Positions 52,091 through 59,810 of a stretch of 63,511 nucleotides of DNA are shown in pieces. Every line of letters starts with the position of its first letter. Within the stretch, counting starts at the first letter, position 1. The position numbers and the translations under genes were made by a program. The stretch is from an uncultured Clostridia bacterium (lineage in GTDB: Bacteria > Bacillota > Clostridia > Oscillospirales > Acutalibacteraceae), in the NCBI GenBank assembly GCA_944376655.1, contig CALWDJ010000011.1, forward strand, positions 1-63,511, given 5' to 3'. The notes beneath the pieces were generated by a model. It was not told the origin of the DNA. It saw only the letters and a list, made by a program, of their open reading frames with translations, and made no database searches.

Positions 52091-52185
52091 TAAAAATTAT
52101 TTAGCCGTCAGTATTTTTCATATAGAAAACGCCCGATAAAGTTTAAACCGTAAAAATTTATTTTGCCGGAGAAAGGTGTAAAAAA

Positions 52186-52226
52186 ATCACCGTACAGGCA
52201 TTAAATGCCACACGGTGATTTTTTTA
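52186..52226 (-). terminator. Terminator of rnpB
   Basis: Stem atcaccgt / acggtgat with inner ggcatt / aatgcc stem; T7 on the minus strand (52180-52186). Confidence 0.9.
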
Positions 52227-52227
52227 T

Positions 52228-52593
52228 GAGCCGGTCGGTAAGCCGAGTTCTGTCGTGGACGGTTATCTATCTCGACGCGGGATTGCTCCCTGCGCTCAAG
52301 CCGCTTTTCGCAGCACACCGGGCAGGTGTATAGCTGCAGTCAGCGTTGCTCCGAATAGGGTTTACAGGGTCTTGACGTCTCCGTAAGACCGGTGAGCTCT
52401 TACCTCGCCTTTCCACCCTTACCGCGGACGGGCGGCGCTTCCGCGCGCTCTCCGGCAAGCCGGAGCCTTCCGCGGCGGTATATCTCTGTTGCACTTTCCC
52501 TAAGGTCACCCTCGGCGGCCGTTAGCCGCTATTCTGCCCTGCGGGGCTCGGACTTTCCTCAGATATTTCTATCCGCAACCGTCTGACCGGCTC
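52228..52593 (-). ncRNA. rnpB: RNase P RNA, class A
   Basis: The catalytic RNA of RNase P, which trims tRNA 5' ends. On the minus strand the conserved elements are in order: GAGGAAAGTCCGAGC (P4/J region), AGGGTGACCTTAGGGAAAG with GTGCAACAGAGA, GGTAAGAGCTCACCGG, and the 3' part AACTCGGCTTACCGACCGGC. A consensus promoter stands directly upstream and a terminator downstream. Open frames across it are spurious. Confidence 0.96.
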
Positions 52594-52599
52594 ACCGAT

Positions 52600-52628
52600 A
52601 TTCTATCATATTTTACTGTCAGTGTCAA
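52600..52628 (-). promoter_or_regulatory. SigA promoter of rnpB
   Basis: Minus strand TTGACA (52628-52623), 17-bp spacer, TAGAAT (52605-52600). Start expected near 52593. Confidence 0.9.
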
Positions 52629-52671
52629 AATGATTTTTCCGGAATAAAATGTAGTGTTTGGAGGGTGATTT

Positions 52672-53745
52672 ATGGAAAACTTTAAATTAAAATATTTTTT
52701 GGGCGCGAACTCCTGCGAAGGCTTCTGTTCCTTCTTTGACAAATGCTATATCCCCGACGGCGAATGGCGCGTTTACATTATCAAGGGCGGCCCCGGCACC
52801 GGAAAATCCTCGTTTATGAAATATTTTGCCGCCAAGGCTTCGGACAGAGGATATAAAACGGTTCTCTGCCCCTGCAGCTCCGACCCGGATTCCCTTGACG
52901 CCGTTATTCTGCCCGACAGGAAAATCGCCGTAATGGACGGTACCGCTCCCCATACCGTCGATCCGGCGTTTCCCGGAGCCTGCGAAAAAATACTTGATTT
53001 CGGCAGCTTCTGGGACGACGAAGCATTCAAAAACTCTGAAATCAACATAATCGAAACCACACTTTTAAATAAAGCTCTTCACAAAACCGCCTCACGTTAT
53101 ATGCAGGCGGCGGGTCAGCTTATGGCGGACAGCTACAAAACCGCTCTCGCATGCACCGACAGGCTCAAAACCGTGAAATTCGCGCGCGGGCTCTGCCGGA
53201 AGCTTATCCCCGAGTCTTCAGGCGCCGGAAACGAATGGGTGAGATTTATACAGGGCATAACTCCCCTCGGGGTCGTCTCCTACGCCGGCACCGTTTCCGC
53301 CGAGGCTGACAAAACGGTTGTAATAGAGGACGAATACGGCAGCGCCTCGGGTATAATCATAAATTATGTATGCGAATACGCTTTAAGGAACGGATACGAT
53401 GTAATAACCCTTAAAAATCCGTTTCTGCCGTCGCTCATCACCGACCATATTATAATACCGCAGCTTTCTCTCGCCTTTGTCACCGAAAACGAGTATATGC
53501 GCTTCCCCGAGGGCATAAGGCGGATACACGCGAGACGCTTTGTCCCCTCTTCGCAGCTGCATCTTAGCCGCGAACGTATGAAATTCAACCGGAAAGCGGT
53601 AAAACAGCTTCTCCTGTCGGCCGCCGAGACCCTCTCCCGCGCAAAAAAAACGCACGACGACCTTGAGCGCCACTATATAAAGGCAATGGATTTCGACGCG
53701 CTTACCGCATTCGCCGTCAAGTTTACAGATGACGTCCTCGGCTGA
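52672..53745 (+). CDS. PRK06851-type P-loop ATPase
   Basis: A 357-aa protein with Walker A VYIIKGGPGTGKSSFMKYFA at about residues 34-53 and a second, degenerate half, as in the PRK06851 family of Firmicutes ATPases found in spore formers. CPCSSDPDSLDAVILPDRKIAVMDGTAPH follows, a conserved family stretch. GGAGGGTG precedes the ATG. Biochemical function is unknown to me. Confidence 0.8.
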   Translation: MENFKLKYFLGANSCEGFCSFFDKCYIPDGEWRVYIIKGGPGTGKSSFMKYFAAKASDRGYKTVLCPCSSDPDSLDAVILPDRKIAVMDGTAPHTVDPAFPGACEKILDFGSFWDDEAFKNSEINIIETTLLNKALHKTASRYMQAAGQLMADSYKTALACTDRLKTVKFARGLCRKLIPESSGAGNEWVRFIQGITPLGVVSYAGTVSAEADKTVVIEDEYGSASGIIINYVCEYALRNGYDVITLKNPFLPSLITDHIIIPQLSLAFVTENEYMRFPEGIRRIHARRFVPSSQLHLSRERMKFNRKAVKQLLLSAAETLSRAKKTHDDLERHYIKAMDFDALTAFAVKFTDDVLG

Positions 53746-53788
53746 ACGCCGCCGAAAATTAAATTTGAGGTATTTCGGCAGACTGCCG

Positions 53789-53813
53789 CCCCGCTTAAAG
53801 CGGGGCATTTTTT
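53789..53813 (+). terminator. Terminator of the PRK06851 gene
   Basis: Stem ccccgc / gcgggg with loop ttaaa, followed by cattttttat. Confidence 0.85.
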
Positions 53814-53819
53814 ATCGTC

Positions 53820-53848
53820 TTGCATTAAAAGGAATATTCTATTATAAT
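53820..53848 (+). promoter_or_regulatory. SigA promoter of the SDR gene
   Basis: TTGCAT (53820-53825), 17-bp spacer, TATAAT (53843-53848). Confidence 0.88.
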
Positions 53849-53877
53849 AGTAACAACACAGAAAGGACGTGTTTGAA

Positions 53878-54636
53878 TTGAAAATCGCGGTTATAACCGG
53901 CGCTTCCTCCGGAATAGGACGGGAATACGCGCTTGAGGTTTCCCGCACGGGAACCGGCATTGACGAAATATGGCTTATCGCGCGCAGGGAGGACAAGCTG
54001 CGCGAGACCGCCTCTGGCATAAGCAGGAAAGTACGCATACTGCCGCTTGACATAACAGACAGCGGCTGTCTTGAGCGGTACGCCGCGCTGCTTAAGGAAA
54101 CCGGCGCCGAAGTTTCTCTGCTGATAAACAACGCCGGCTACGGCAAGCTGGGCGATTTTGACAGCCTTGCGGTGTCTGACAACACCGGAATGGTACGTCT
54201 CAACTGCGAGGCGCTGACCGCCGTAACCGCCCTGACACTTCCCTTTATGAAAAACGGCGGAGAAATAATAAACGTCTGCTCTATCGCCGCATTCGCTCCC
54301 AACACCAGAATGGCGGTATACTGCTCGACAAAGGCGTATGTGCTGAGCCTTTCAAAGGCGCTGCGCGGAGAGCTTAAAAAGCGCGGAATAAACGTGCTGG
54401 CGGTCTGCCCCGGACCTATGGACACCGAGTTTCTTCCGACCGCCGGAATCGCCCCCGGCTCAAGCCACACCTTTGACACTCTGCCGAGGGTAAACCCCTC
54501 TGTTATGGCAAGAAAATCGCTTGCCGCCTCGAAAAAGAAGAAGGGTGTATACACAAACCGTCTTTTTTATAAATTTTACCGTATTATTGCAAAGCTGCTT
54601 CCGCATAGTATAGTAATGAAAATGTGCGGAACCTGA
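53878..54636 (+). CDS. Short-chain dehydrogenase/reductase
   Basis: A 252-aa classical SDR: IAVITGASSGIGREYALE (cofactor TGxxxGIG), LLINNAGYGKLG (NNAG), a catalytic Ser region VCSIAAFAP and YCSTKAYVLSLSKAL (YxxxK). It resembles the DltE/YqjQ group of NADP-linked reductases acting on lipids. TTG start at 53878 has AAAGGA 10 nt upstream; the GTG at 53869 is too close to that site. Followed by the cation exchanger after 31 nt. Confidence 0.9.
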   Translation: MKIAVITGASSGIGREYALEVSRTGTGIDEIWLIARREDKLRETASGISRKVRILPLDITDSGCLERYAALLKETGAEVSLLINNAGYGKLGDFDSLAVSDNTGMVRLNCEALTAVTALTLPFMKNGGEIINVCSIAAFAPNTRMAVYCSTKAYVLSLSKALRGELKKRGINVLAVCPGPMDTEFLPTAGIAPGSSHTFDTLPRVNPSVMARKSLAASKKKKGVYTNRLFYKFYRIIAKLLPHSIVMKMCGT

Positions 54637-54667
54637 TTTTCCGCACGGAAAAGCGGAGGTATTTATT

Positions 54668-55639
54668 ATGATTTCAGCGGCAGGCTGGCCCCTGTGGGCG
54701 GTCGGAATACTTTTTATATGCGGACTTGTGCTTATAGTAAAGGGCGGAGACCTTTTTGTGGATTCCGCCGTATGGATAGCCGAAGTCTCCGGAATACCGA
54801 AATTTATAATCGGTGCCACGGTAGTCAGCTTCGCGACAACCCTGCCTGAGCTGCTGGTCTCGGCAATAGGGGCCGCGCGCGGCTCGAACGCTATCGCAAT
54901 AGGCAATGCGGTCGGCTCTGTGACCGCCAACACGGGACTTATTATGGCGGTCAGCATTATATGTATCCCCGCCGCTGTAAGCCGGAAGACATATTCGGTC
55001 AAATCGGTTCTTCTGCTTGCGGCAACCGTGATACTTTTCGCCGCTTCCGCCTGCGGCAGATTTCCGGTATGGGGAAGCTCGCTGCTGCTCGGGATTTTTG
55101 CCGCTTCGGTCTACGAAAGCGTAACAAGCGCAAAGGCGGCTGCCGGCGCGACCGACAAAGCCGAAATCGAAAAAGGCGGCATACCTGCGAATATTTTGAA
55201 ATTCATTTTCGGAGCAGCCGGAATCGTGATAGGCGCTGATTTTCTCGTAAGCTCCGCCACAGAGGGAGCGTCGGCTTTAGGCGTTTCTGAAGCGGTCATT
55301 TCGGCCACGATAGTGGCGGTAGGCACCTCGCTGCCGGAGCTTGTGACAACCGTCACCGCTATTGTCAAGCGTCAGTCGTCGCTTTCGGTCGGAAATATAA
55401 TAGGAGCTAACCTTATAGACATCGCCGTGATACTCCCGGTATGCTCGTTTATATCGGGTCAGAAGCTCTATTCCTGTCCGCAGAACGTCTTTCTTGATTT
55501 GCCGGTATGCCTCGCGGTGCTGCTTATAGCTATAATTCCTATGCTTATTAAAGGCAGGTTTTACCGTGTACAGGGCGCGGCGCTGCTTGCGGTTTATTTG
55601 TCCTATGTAATATTCATATCTTTTTTCAATCCATTTTAA
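54668..55639 (+). CDS. Calcium/sodium antiporter (CaCA family)
   Basis: A 323-aa, 10-helix exchanger with both alpha repeats: FIIGATVVSFATTLPELLVS followed by GNAVGSVTANTGLI, and VISATIVAVGTSLPELVTTVTA followed by GNIIGANLIDIAVIL (G-T-S-L-P-E and N-x-x-G-x-N motifs). Exchanges Ca2+ for Na+ or K+. GGAGG precedes the ATG. Confidence 0.94.
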   Translation: MISAAGWPLWAVGILFICGLVLIVKGGDLFVDSAVWIAEVSGIPKFIIGATVVSFATTLPELLVSAIGAARGSNAIAIGNAVGSVTANTGLIMAVSIICIPAAVSRKTYSVKSVLLLAATVILFAASACGRFPVWGSSLLLGIFAASVYESVTSAKAAAGATDKAEIEKGGIPANILKFIFGAAGIVIGADFLVSSATEGASALGVSEAVISATIVAVGTSLPELVTTVTAIVKRQSSLSVGNIIGANLIDIAVILPVCSFISGQKLYSCPQNVFLDLPVCLAVLLIAIIPMLIKGRFYRVQGAALLAVYLSYVIFISFFNPF

Positions 55640-55688
55640 ATACGAAAAAACAAAGGACCGGTGCTTTAGTACCGGTCATTCTTTATAT

Positions 55689-56747
55689 TTACTCCATAAG
55701 CACTGCCGGCTTGATGAGGTCTGCTGGCTTCTGCCGCATAAGCTCAAGCGCCTCGGGAATTTTATCAAAGCCCCTGAACACATGGGTCACAAGCAGCGAC
55801 GGGTCTATTCTTCCGGCGGTGATAAGCGAAATCAGCTTTTCGGTACGCAGTCTGCCGCCCGGCATAAGTCCTCCGGCTATCAGCTTATGCGCCATTCCGT
55901 TGCCCCAATCGGGGATAGGTATTCCGGCATCACCCGATTCGCCGAAATAATTTACATTGCCTATCCTGCCGCCCGGCTTTACCATTTTTACCGCCTGTCC
56001 CACCGTTTCGGCGCCGCCGCCGGCGATTATCACGCGGTCAACACCTTTTCCGCCTGTAAGTTCCGCAATCTGTGCGACTATATCCCCGTGCTTATAATTT
56101 ATAATATCGGTAGCGCCGTATTTTTTCGCGGCGTCCACGCATACCGGACGCGAGCCGACGGCGAAAACTCTCGAAGCGCCGCGCAGAACCGCTCCCGCGA
56201 CCGACATAAGCCCGACTGGGCCTATACCTATAACGCACACGCTGTCGCCGAACTGTATGTCCGCAAGCTCGGTGCCGTGAAGACCCGTAGGCATCATATC
56301 GCAGAGCATAAGCGCAGTTTCCGGCTTGATTTCCGGCGGAAGATGCGCCATATTCGCGTCCGCCTCGTTCACGTGGCAGTATTCGGCGAACACGCCGTCC
56401 TTGAAATTTGAAAATTTCCAGCCTGACAGCATTCCGCCTGAATGCATGGCGTAACCGCCCTGCGCCTCGAGAGAGCCCCAATCGGGCGTTATGGCAGGTG
56501 TCACGACACGGTCGCCCTTTTTGAAATCCTTTACAAGCGAGCCTACTTCGTCGACAATTCCAACCGATTCGTGTCCGAGTATCATATTGCTCCGCTCACC
56601 CAGAGCGCCCTCCCACACCGTATGAATATCCGAGGTGCAGGGGGACACTGCAATGGGCCGTACTATCGCGTCAAGCGGACCGCATACCGGCCTCTCTTTT
56701 TCTATCCAGCCGGTTTTTCCTATCCCGAGCATTGCGTATCCCTTCAT
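55689..56747 (-). CDS. adh: NADP-dependent zinc alcohol dehydrogenase (CbADH/isopropanol type)
   Basis: A 352-aa medium-chain dehydrogenase very close to the secondary alcohol dehydrogenase of Clostridium beijerinckii: MKGYAMLGIGKTGWIEKERP, zinc ligands in SPCTSDIHTV (Cys37), GHESVG (His59, Glu60) and the catalytic Asp in LMLCDMMPTG; VGSRPVCVDAAKKYGATDI includes the NADP-selecting GSRP loop. Interconverts acetone/isopropanol-type pairs. The ATG at 56747 matches the CbADH N terminus; the longer frame is spurious. Confidence 0.95.
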   Translation of the reverse strand: MKGYAMLGIGKTGWIEKERPVCGPLDAIVRPIAVSPCTSDIHTVWEGALGERSNMILGHESVGIVDEVGSLVKDFKKGDRVVTPAITPDWGSLEAQGGYAMHSGGMLSGWKFSNFKDGVFAEYCHVNEADANMAHLPPEIKPETALMLCDMMPTGLHGTELADIQFGDSVCVIGIGPVGLMSVAGAVLRGASRVFAVGSRPVCVDAAKKYGATDIINYKHGDIVAQIAELTGGKGVDRVIIAGGGAETVGQAVKMVKPGGRIGNVNYFGESGDAGIPIPDWGNGMAHKLIAGGLMPGGRLRTEKLISLITAGRIDPSLLVTHVFRGFDKIPEALELMRQKPADLIKPAVLME

Positions 56748-56783
56748 AAAAACACTTCTTTCCTGTATAAATATAAAAATATT

Positions 56784-56797
56784 ATTTCCGCGGAAAT
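56784..56797. promoter_or_regulatory. 14-bp palindrome in front of adh
   Basis: ATTTCCGCGGAAAT, perfect palindrome 37 bp upstream of the adh start and next to a TAATAT -10-like box (minus strand). Candidate operator. Confidence 0.45.
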
Positions 56798-56849
56798 CGG
56801 TTTTATTTAATTGCCGGGTATAAAAAATGCAATTACTCAAAAATAGGGA

Positions 56850-56877
56850 TTGCAAATTTTTGAAATTGTGATAAAAT
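56850..56877 (+). promoter_or_regulatory. Promoter of tRNA-Val
   Basis: TTGCAA (56850-56855), 16-bp spacer, TAAAAT (56872-56877), ending 10 nt before the tRNA. Confidence 0.75.
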
Positions 56878-56887
56878 ATATTTATTC

Positions 56888-56964
56888 GGGGGTTTAGCTC
56901 AGCTGGTCAGAGTGCCTGCTTCACACGCAGGAGGTCGGCGGTTCGAGCCCGCCAGTCCCCACCA
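56888..56964 (+). tRNA. tRNA-Val (anticodon CAC)
   Basis: 77 nt including an encoded CCA. The anticodon stem is cctgc / gcagg with loop TTCACAC, anticodon CAC at 56922-56924; T loop GTTCGAG; D-loop AGCTGGTCAGA; acceptor GGGGGTT / AGTCCCC. It reads GUG. Its 3' end is the likely attachment site of the element that follows. Confidence 0.95.
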
Positions 56965-56972
56965 GGTTAGTG

Positions 56973-57004
56973 CCCGGAGCCAAACGCGCTCCGGGTCTTT
57001 TTTT
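56973..57004 (+). terminator. Terminator of tRNA-Val
   Basis: Stem cccggagc / gctccggg, 7-nt loop, T-rich tail (tcttttttttg). Confidence 0.9.
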
Positions 57005-57098
57005 GTTTATTTAAGGCTTTAAAACCCGCGTTTTATGCCTTTTCCGTTCAATGAATATTTAAATTTTCACCGTTCGGAAAAATGCCTTCAAAAACCTG

Positions 57099-57118
57099 TG
57101 ACCACATATCTGACCATA
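57099..57118. promoter_or_regulatory. Candidate integrase arm-type sites
   Basis: Two direct copies of TGACCAyATA-like sequence (TGACCACATA and TGACCATA), 12 bp apart, in the gap between tRNA-Val and the integrase genes, where arm sites of tRNA-integrating elements lie. Confidence 0.35.
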
Positions 57119-57126
57119 GACAGAAA

Positions 57127-57163
57127 AAAACCGCGCTCAAAGTGTTATAACTTCGGACGCGGT
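57127..57163 (-). terminator. Terminator of the integrase operon
   Basis: Stem accgcg / cgcggt enclosing an inner aagt/actt pair, T7 on the minus strand, 20 nt after the integrase stop. Confidence 0.75.
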
Positions 57164-57181
57164 ATTCTTTGTTTATGCGGC

Positions 57182-58564
57182 TCATTTTTTGAACTCTTTT
57201 TTCATCTGTTTAATAAGCTCCGTAAGCTTTCCCTCGCACTCCTCACGTGTTTTTGCGTATACGTTCCGGCTTATTCGTTTTCCGTCTACCCGCGGCGAAT
57301 ATCTTCCTTCGTACAAATGCTCATTAAGCTTGGATATACACCCTGTTCCTGCTCTGCGTATTTTGGGCTTGTACGGCTCAAACGGCGGTTTTTCTGTTCT
57401 TTCCGGCTTACTTCCCGTACTTGGTATACGGGCGTCCGTACCGCCGATACTGCGGTCAATTTTTACTGCTGCCTGTTCTCTCATAGTGTCGGTTATATGG
57501 CTGTATACGTTAAGGGTTGTTTTTGCCGACATATGTCCTATCGCTGCCGAAAGGGTTTTTACGTCCATTCCGTATTCAATCGCCATTGTAGCGAATGTGT
57601 GCCGCAGATCGTGAAAGCGCACCCGCTTACAGCCAGCCCTGTCGAGTATTATCTGCAGTCTTTTTCTTACCGCCGACGGGTCACGGGTTTTACTGCTGTC
57701 TTTCGGCGACGGAAATATCCACTCGGAATTTACCGTTTCCTTATACTCCGAAAGAATGTTTAATAATGATTGCGGTAATATAACAGTCCTTATTGAAGAT
57801 TTTGTTTTAGGAACGGATATCACTCCTCCGCGCACCTGACGCTCAATTTTCAGCTCACCCGTTTTTAAATCAAGGTCGCTCCATTTAAGAGCAAGTATTT
57901 CTCCGCGCCTCATACCTGTCATCAATTCGAGCAGGAAGAGCTCATAGTATCCCTCTTCTTTAGCTTGGTACAGGAACCTCACTATCTCGTCGCTCTTTAA
58001 AATTTTCATTTCCTTTTGAGTATCTTTAGGAAGCTTTGTGCCGTCAGCTGGATTTATATTTATAAGTCCGTCATCTACCGCACGTTCAAGCGCCGACCGA
58101 CAGCTCTGGTGTATCATATGAACCGTTCTGTCGGATAAACCTTTTCCGTAAATCTCTGCCCGTATTTTTCTTCCGCTCTGTTTCTCGCGGTTGTAGAATT
58201 GCTGTAAGTCTGCGGTTTTCAGACTTTTTAACGGTATCCTGCCGACTGCGGGAATTATATGATTATATATACAGTTCTCCTGCTGTTCCTGCGTAGCTTT
58301 GCGAATTGTATTTTTACAGTATGTCCTGTACCAGAAATCTATCCATTCTCCGAAGGTTATATCCGCCGTAATTTTTTCGGTCGGTTTAATATATTGCTCC
58401 TTTAGTTGGCTGAGCTTTTCGGAGCATTCGGTTTTTGTTTTTGCGGTTACACTTTTTGTTACGGGATATTTATTTTCGTTATAACCTATAACGATTCTGC
58501 CTTCCCATCTGCCGTCCTTTCTGAGTCTTAATGTTCCATCACCGTTTTTTCTTCTCTTAGGCAT
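57182..58564 (-). CDS. Tyrosine recombinase/integrase 1, with terminal duplicated AP2-like domain
   Basis: A 460-aa tyrosine recombinase. N-terminal AP2-like arm-binding domain (about 1-55, GDGTLRLRKDGRWEGRIVIG), SAM-like core-binding domain (65-165) and catalytic domain with GMRRGEILALKW (Arg I), HDLRHTFA (His-x-x-Arg) and a GHMSAKTTLNVYSH box holding the last His and the Tyr. Beyond it, residues about 408-455 (CISKLNEHLYEGRYSPRVDG, then VYAKTREECEGKLTEL) repeat the AP2-like pattern. GGAGG lies 8 nt before the ATG, which overlaps the stop of integrase 2 by 8 nt. Confidence 0.9.
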   Translation of the reverse strand: MPKRRKNGDGTLRLRKDGRWEGRIVIGYNENKYPVTKSVTAKTKTECSEKLSQLKEQYIKPTEKITADITFGEWIDFWYRTYCKNTIRKATQEQQENCIYNHIIPAVGRIPLKSLKTADLQQFYNREKQSGRKIRAEIYGKGLSDRTVHMIHQSCRSALERAVDDGLININPADGTKLPKDTQKEMKILKSDEIVRFLYQAKEEGYYELFLLELMTGMRRGEILALKWSDLDLKTGELKIERQVRGGVISVPKTKSSIRTVILPQSLLNILSEYKETVNSEWIFPSPKDSSKTRDPSAVRKRLQIILDRAGCKRVRFHDLRHTFATMAIEYGMDVKTLSAAIGHMSAKTTLNVYSHITDTMREQAAVKIDRSIGGTDARIPSTGSKPERTEKPPFEPYKPKIRRAGTGCISKLNEHLYEGRYSPRVDGKRISRNVYAKTREECEGKLTELIKQMKKEFKK

Positions 58565-59765
58565 CTGTTCTGCCTCCGGTTATTTCATTCATCATATTAC
58601 CGATTATATCGGCGGCGTTTCGCTGCATATCCTTTGTGACGTGAGTATAAGTGTCAAGTGTGAAGCTGGCGTTTGTGTGACCGAGAATTCCCGACAGTGT
58701 TTTCGCGTCTACTCCTCCCGCAAGTGCGTGTGTCGCGAAGGTGTGACGAAGATCGTGAAAGCGTACCGACGGAAGTCCTGCTTGTTTTAACAGAGTCTTA
58801 AGACGTCCGTATGCTATGTAAGGTGCAATCGGTTTTTCAGGCTCGTAAAAATTCGGGAATATCCAGTCGCCGTATGAGCTTTGCTTTCTTGCTTTAAGCA
58901 GTTCTGCGGTACTCGGCGGAAGTATTATCGTCCGTGTTCCGGTTTCGGTTTTGGTTTCTCCCGTGCCAAGGCCGCCGCCTTTCTGTACTGTTACGGTTCG
59001 CCTGATTTTAAGGCTTCCGCTCTGTTCATCAAAATCCTCCCACTTAAGTCCGCAGATTTCACCGCGCCTCAGTCCCGTGGTAAGCTCGGTATAGAAGAAA
59101 TCATACCACAGCTCATCTTCTTTTATAACGCTCATAAACTTATCCAGCTGTTCATCGTTAAGCACCTGCTTGGGAGCGTAATTGGTTTTAGGTATTACCG
59201 TGCGGTAAGTAGGATTTTTTACAATGATTCTATCCCTTACCGCCGCGTCCAGAGCTTCGTGCAGCAGCATATGTATGCCGCGCACTACGCTGTCCGAAAG
59301 CTGTGTGCCGTGTTTCTTATCCGGTCTTACTCTGCCTTTTTCCTTTACGGTGTTATAAAATTTCTGAATATCCTGCGTGGTAATTGATGACAGCGGCTTA
59401 TCTCCGAGATACGGTTTTATCTGATTTTTAATTAAACCTTTGTAACTGTCAAGTGTGCTTTCTCTTACCGTTAAGGACATATAATCTTTAATCCACCTGT
59501 CCAGCCACTCTCCGAGAGTCATACTGCTTTCTTCAGTCAAATCCGAATTTTTGTGGGTTTCAATAAGAGCGTGGAGTTTTTGAGTCAGCTCCTTTTGAGT
59601 TTTGGCGAGCACAGAACGGTAGATAGGCTTGCCGTTATTCTTATGTCCTGCAACAATTCTGCCCTCCCATCTGCCGTCTGTACGCTTTCGTATCATACCG
59701 TCTCCGTTCGGTCTGCGTTTTGCCGTATTACCACTTCCTTTCTTCAGCACAATACAATACCACAT
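58557..59765 (-). CDS. Tyrosine recombinase/integrase 2
   Basis: A 402-aa tyrosine recombinase. AP2-like domain (NGDGMIRKRTDGRWEGRIVAG), core-binding domain and catalytic domain with GLRRGEICGLKW, HDLRHTFATHAL, and GHTNASFTLDTYTHV (His and Tyr). All catalytic residues are present, so both recombinases may be active. The start is uncertain: an ATG at 59765, a GTG five codons later, and AAAGGAAG further in. It overlaps integrase 1 by 8 nt, so both are made from one message. Confidence 0.88.
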   Translation of the reverse strand: MWYCIVLKKGSGNTAKRRPNGDGMIRKRTDGRWEGRIVAGHKNNGKPIYRSVLAKTQKELTQKLHALIETHKNSDLTEESSMTLGEWLDRWIKDYMSLTVRESTLDSYKGLIKNQIKPYLGDKPLSSITTQDIQKFYNTVKEKGRVRPDKKHGTQLSDSVVRGIHMLLHEALDAAVRDRIIVKNPTYRTVIPKTNYAPKQVLNDEQLDKFMSVIKEDELWYDFFYTELTTGLRRGEICGLKWEDFDEQSGSLKIRRTVTVQKGGGLGTGETKTETGTRTIILPPSTAELLKARKQSSYGDWIFPNFYEPEKPIAPYIAYGRLKTLLKQAGLPSVRFHDLRHTFATHALAGGVDAKTLSGILGHTNASFTLDTYTHVTKDMQRNAADIIGNMMNEITGGRTDA

Positions 59766-59810
59766 AACTTTTACAATATCCAGACTATATTTACCGATGG
59801 TTCAAGTATT

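Noticed and set aside
52267-52586. Open frames inside 52228-52593
   Set aside because: They lie within RNase P RNA, whose conserved elements explain the sequence.
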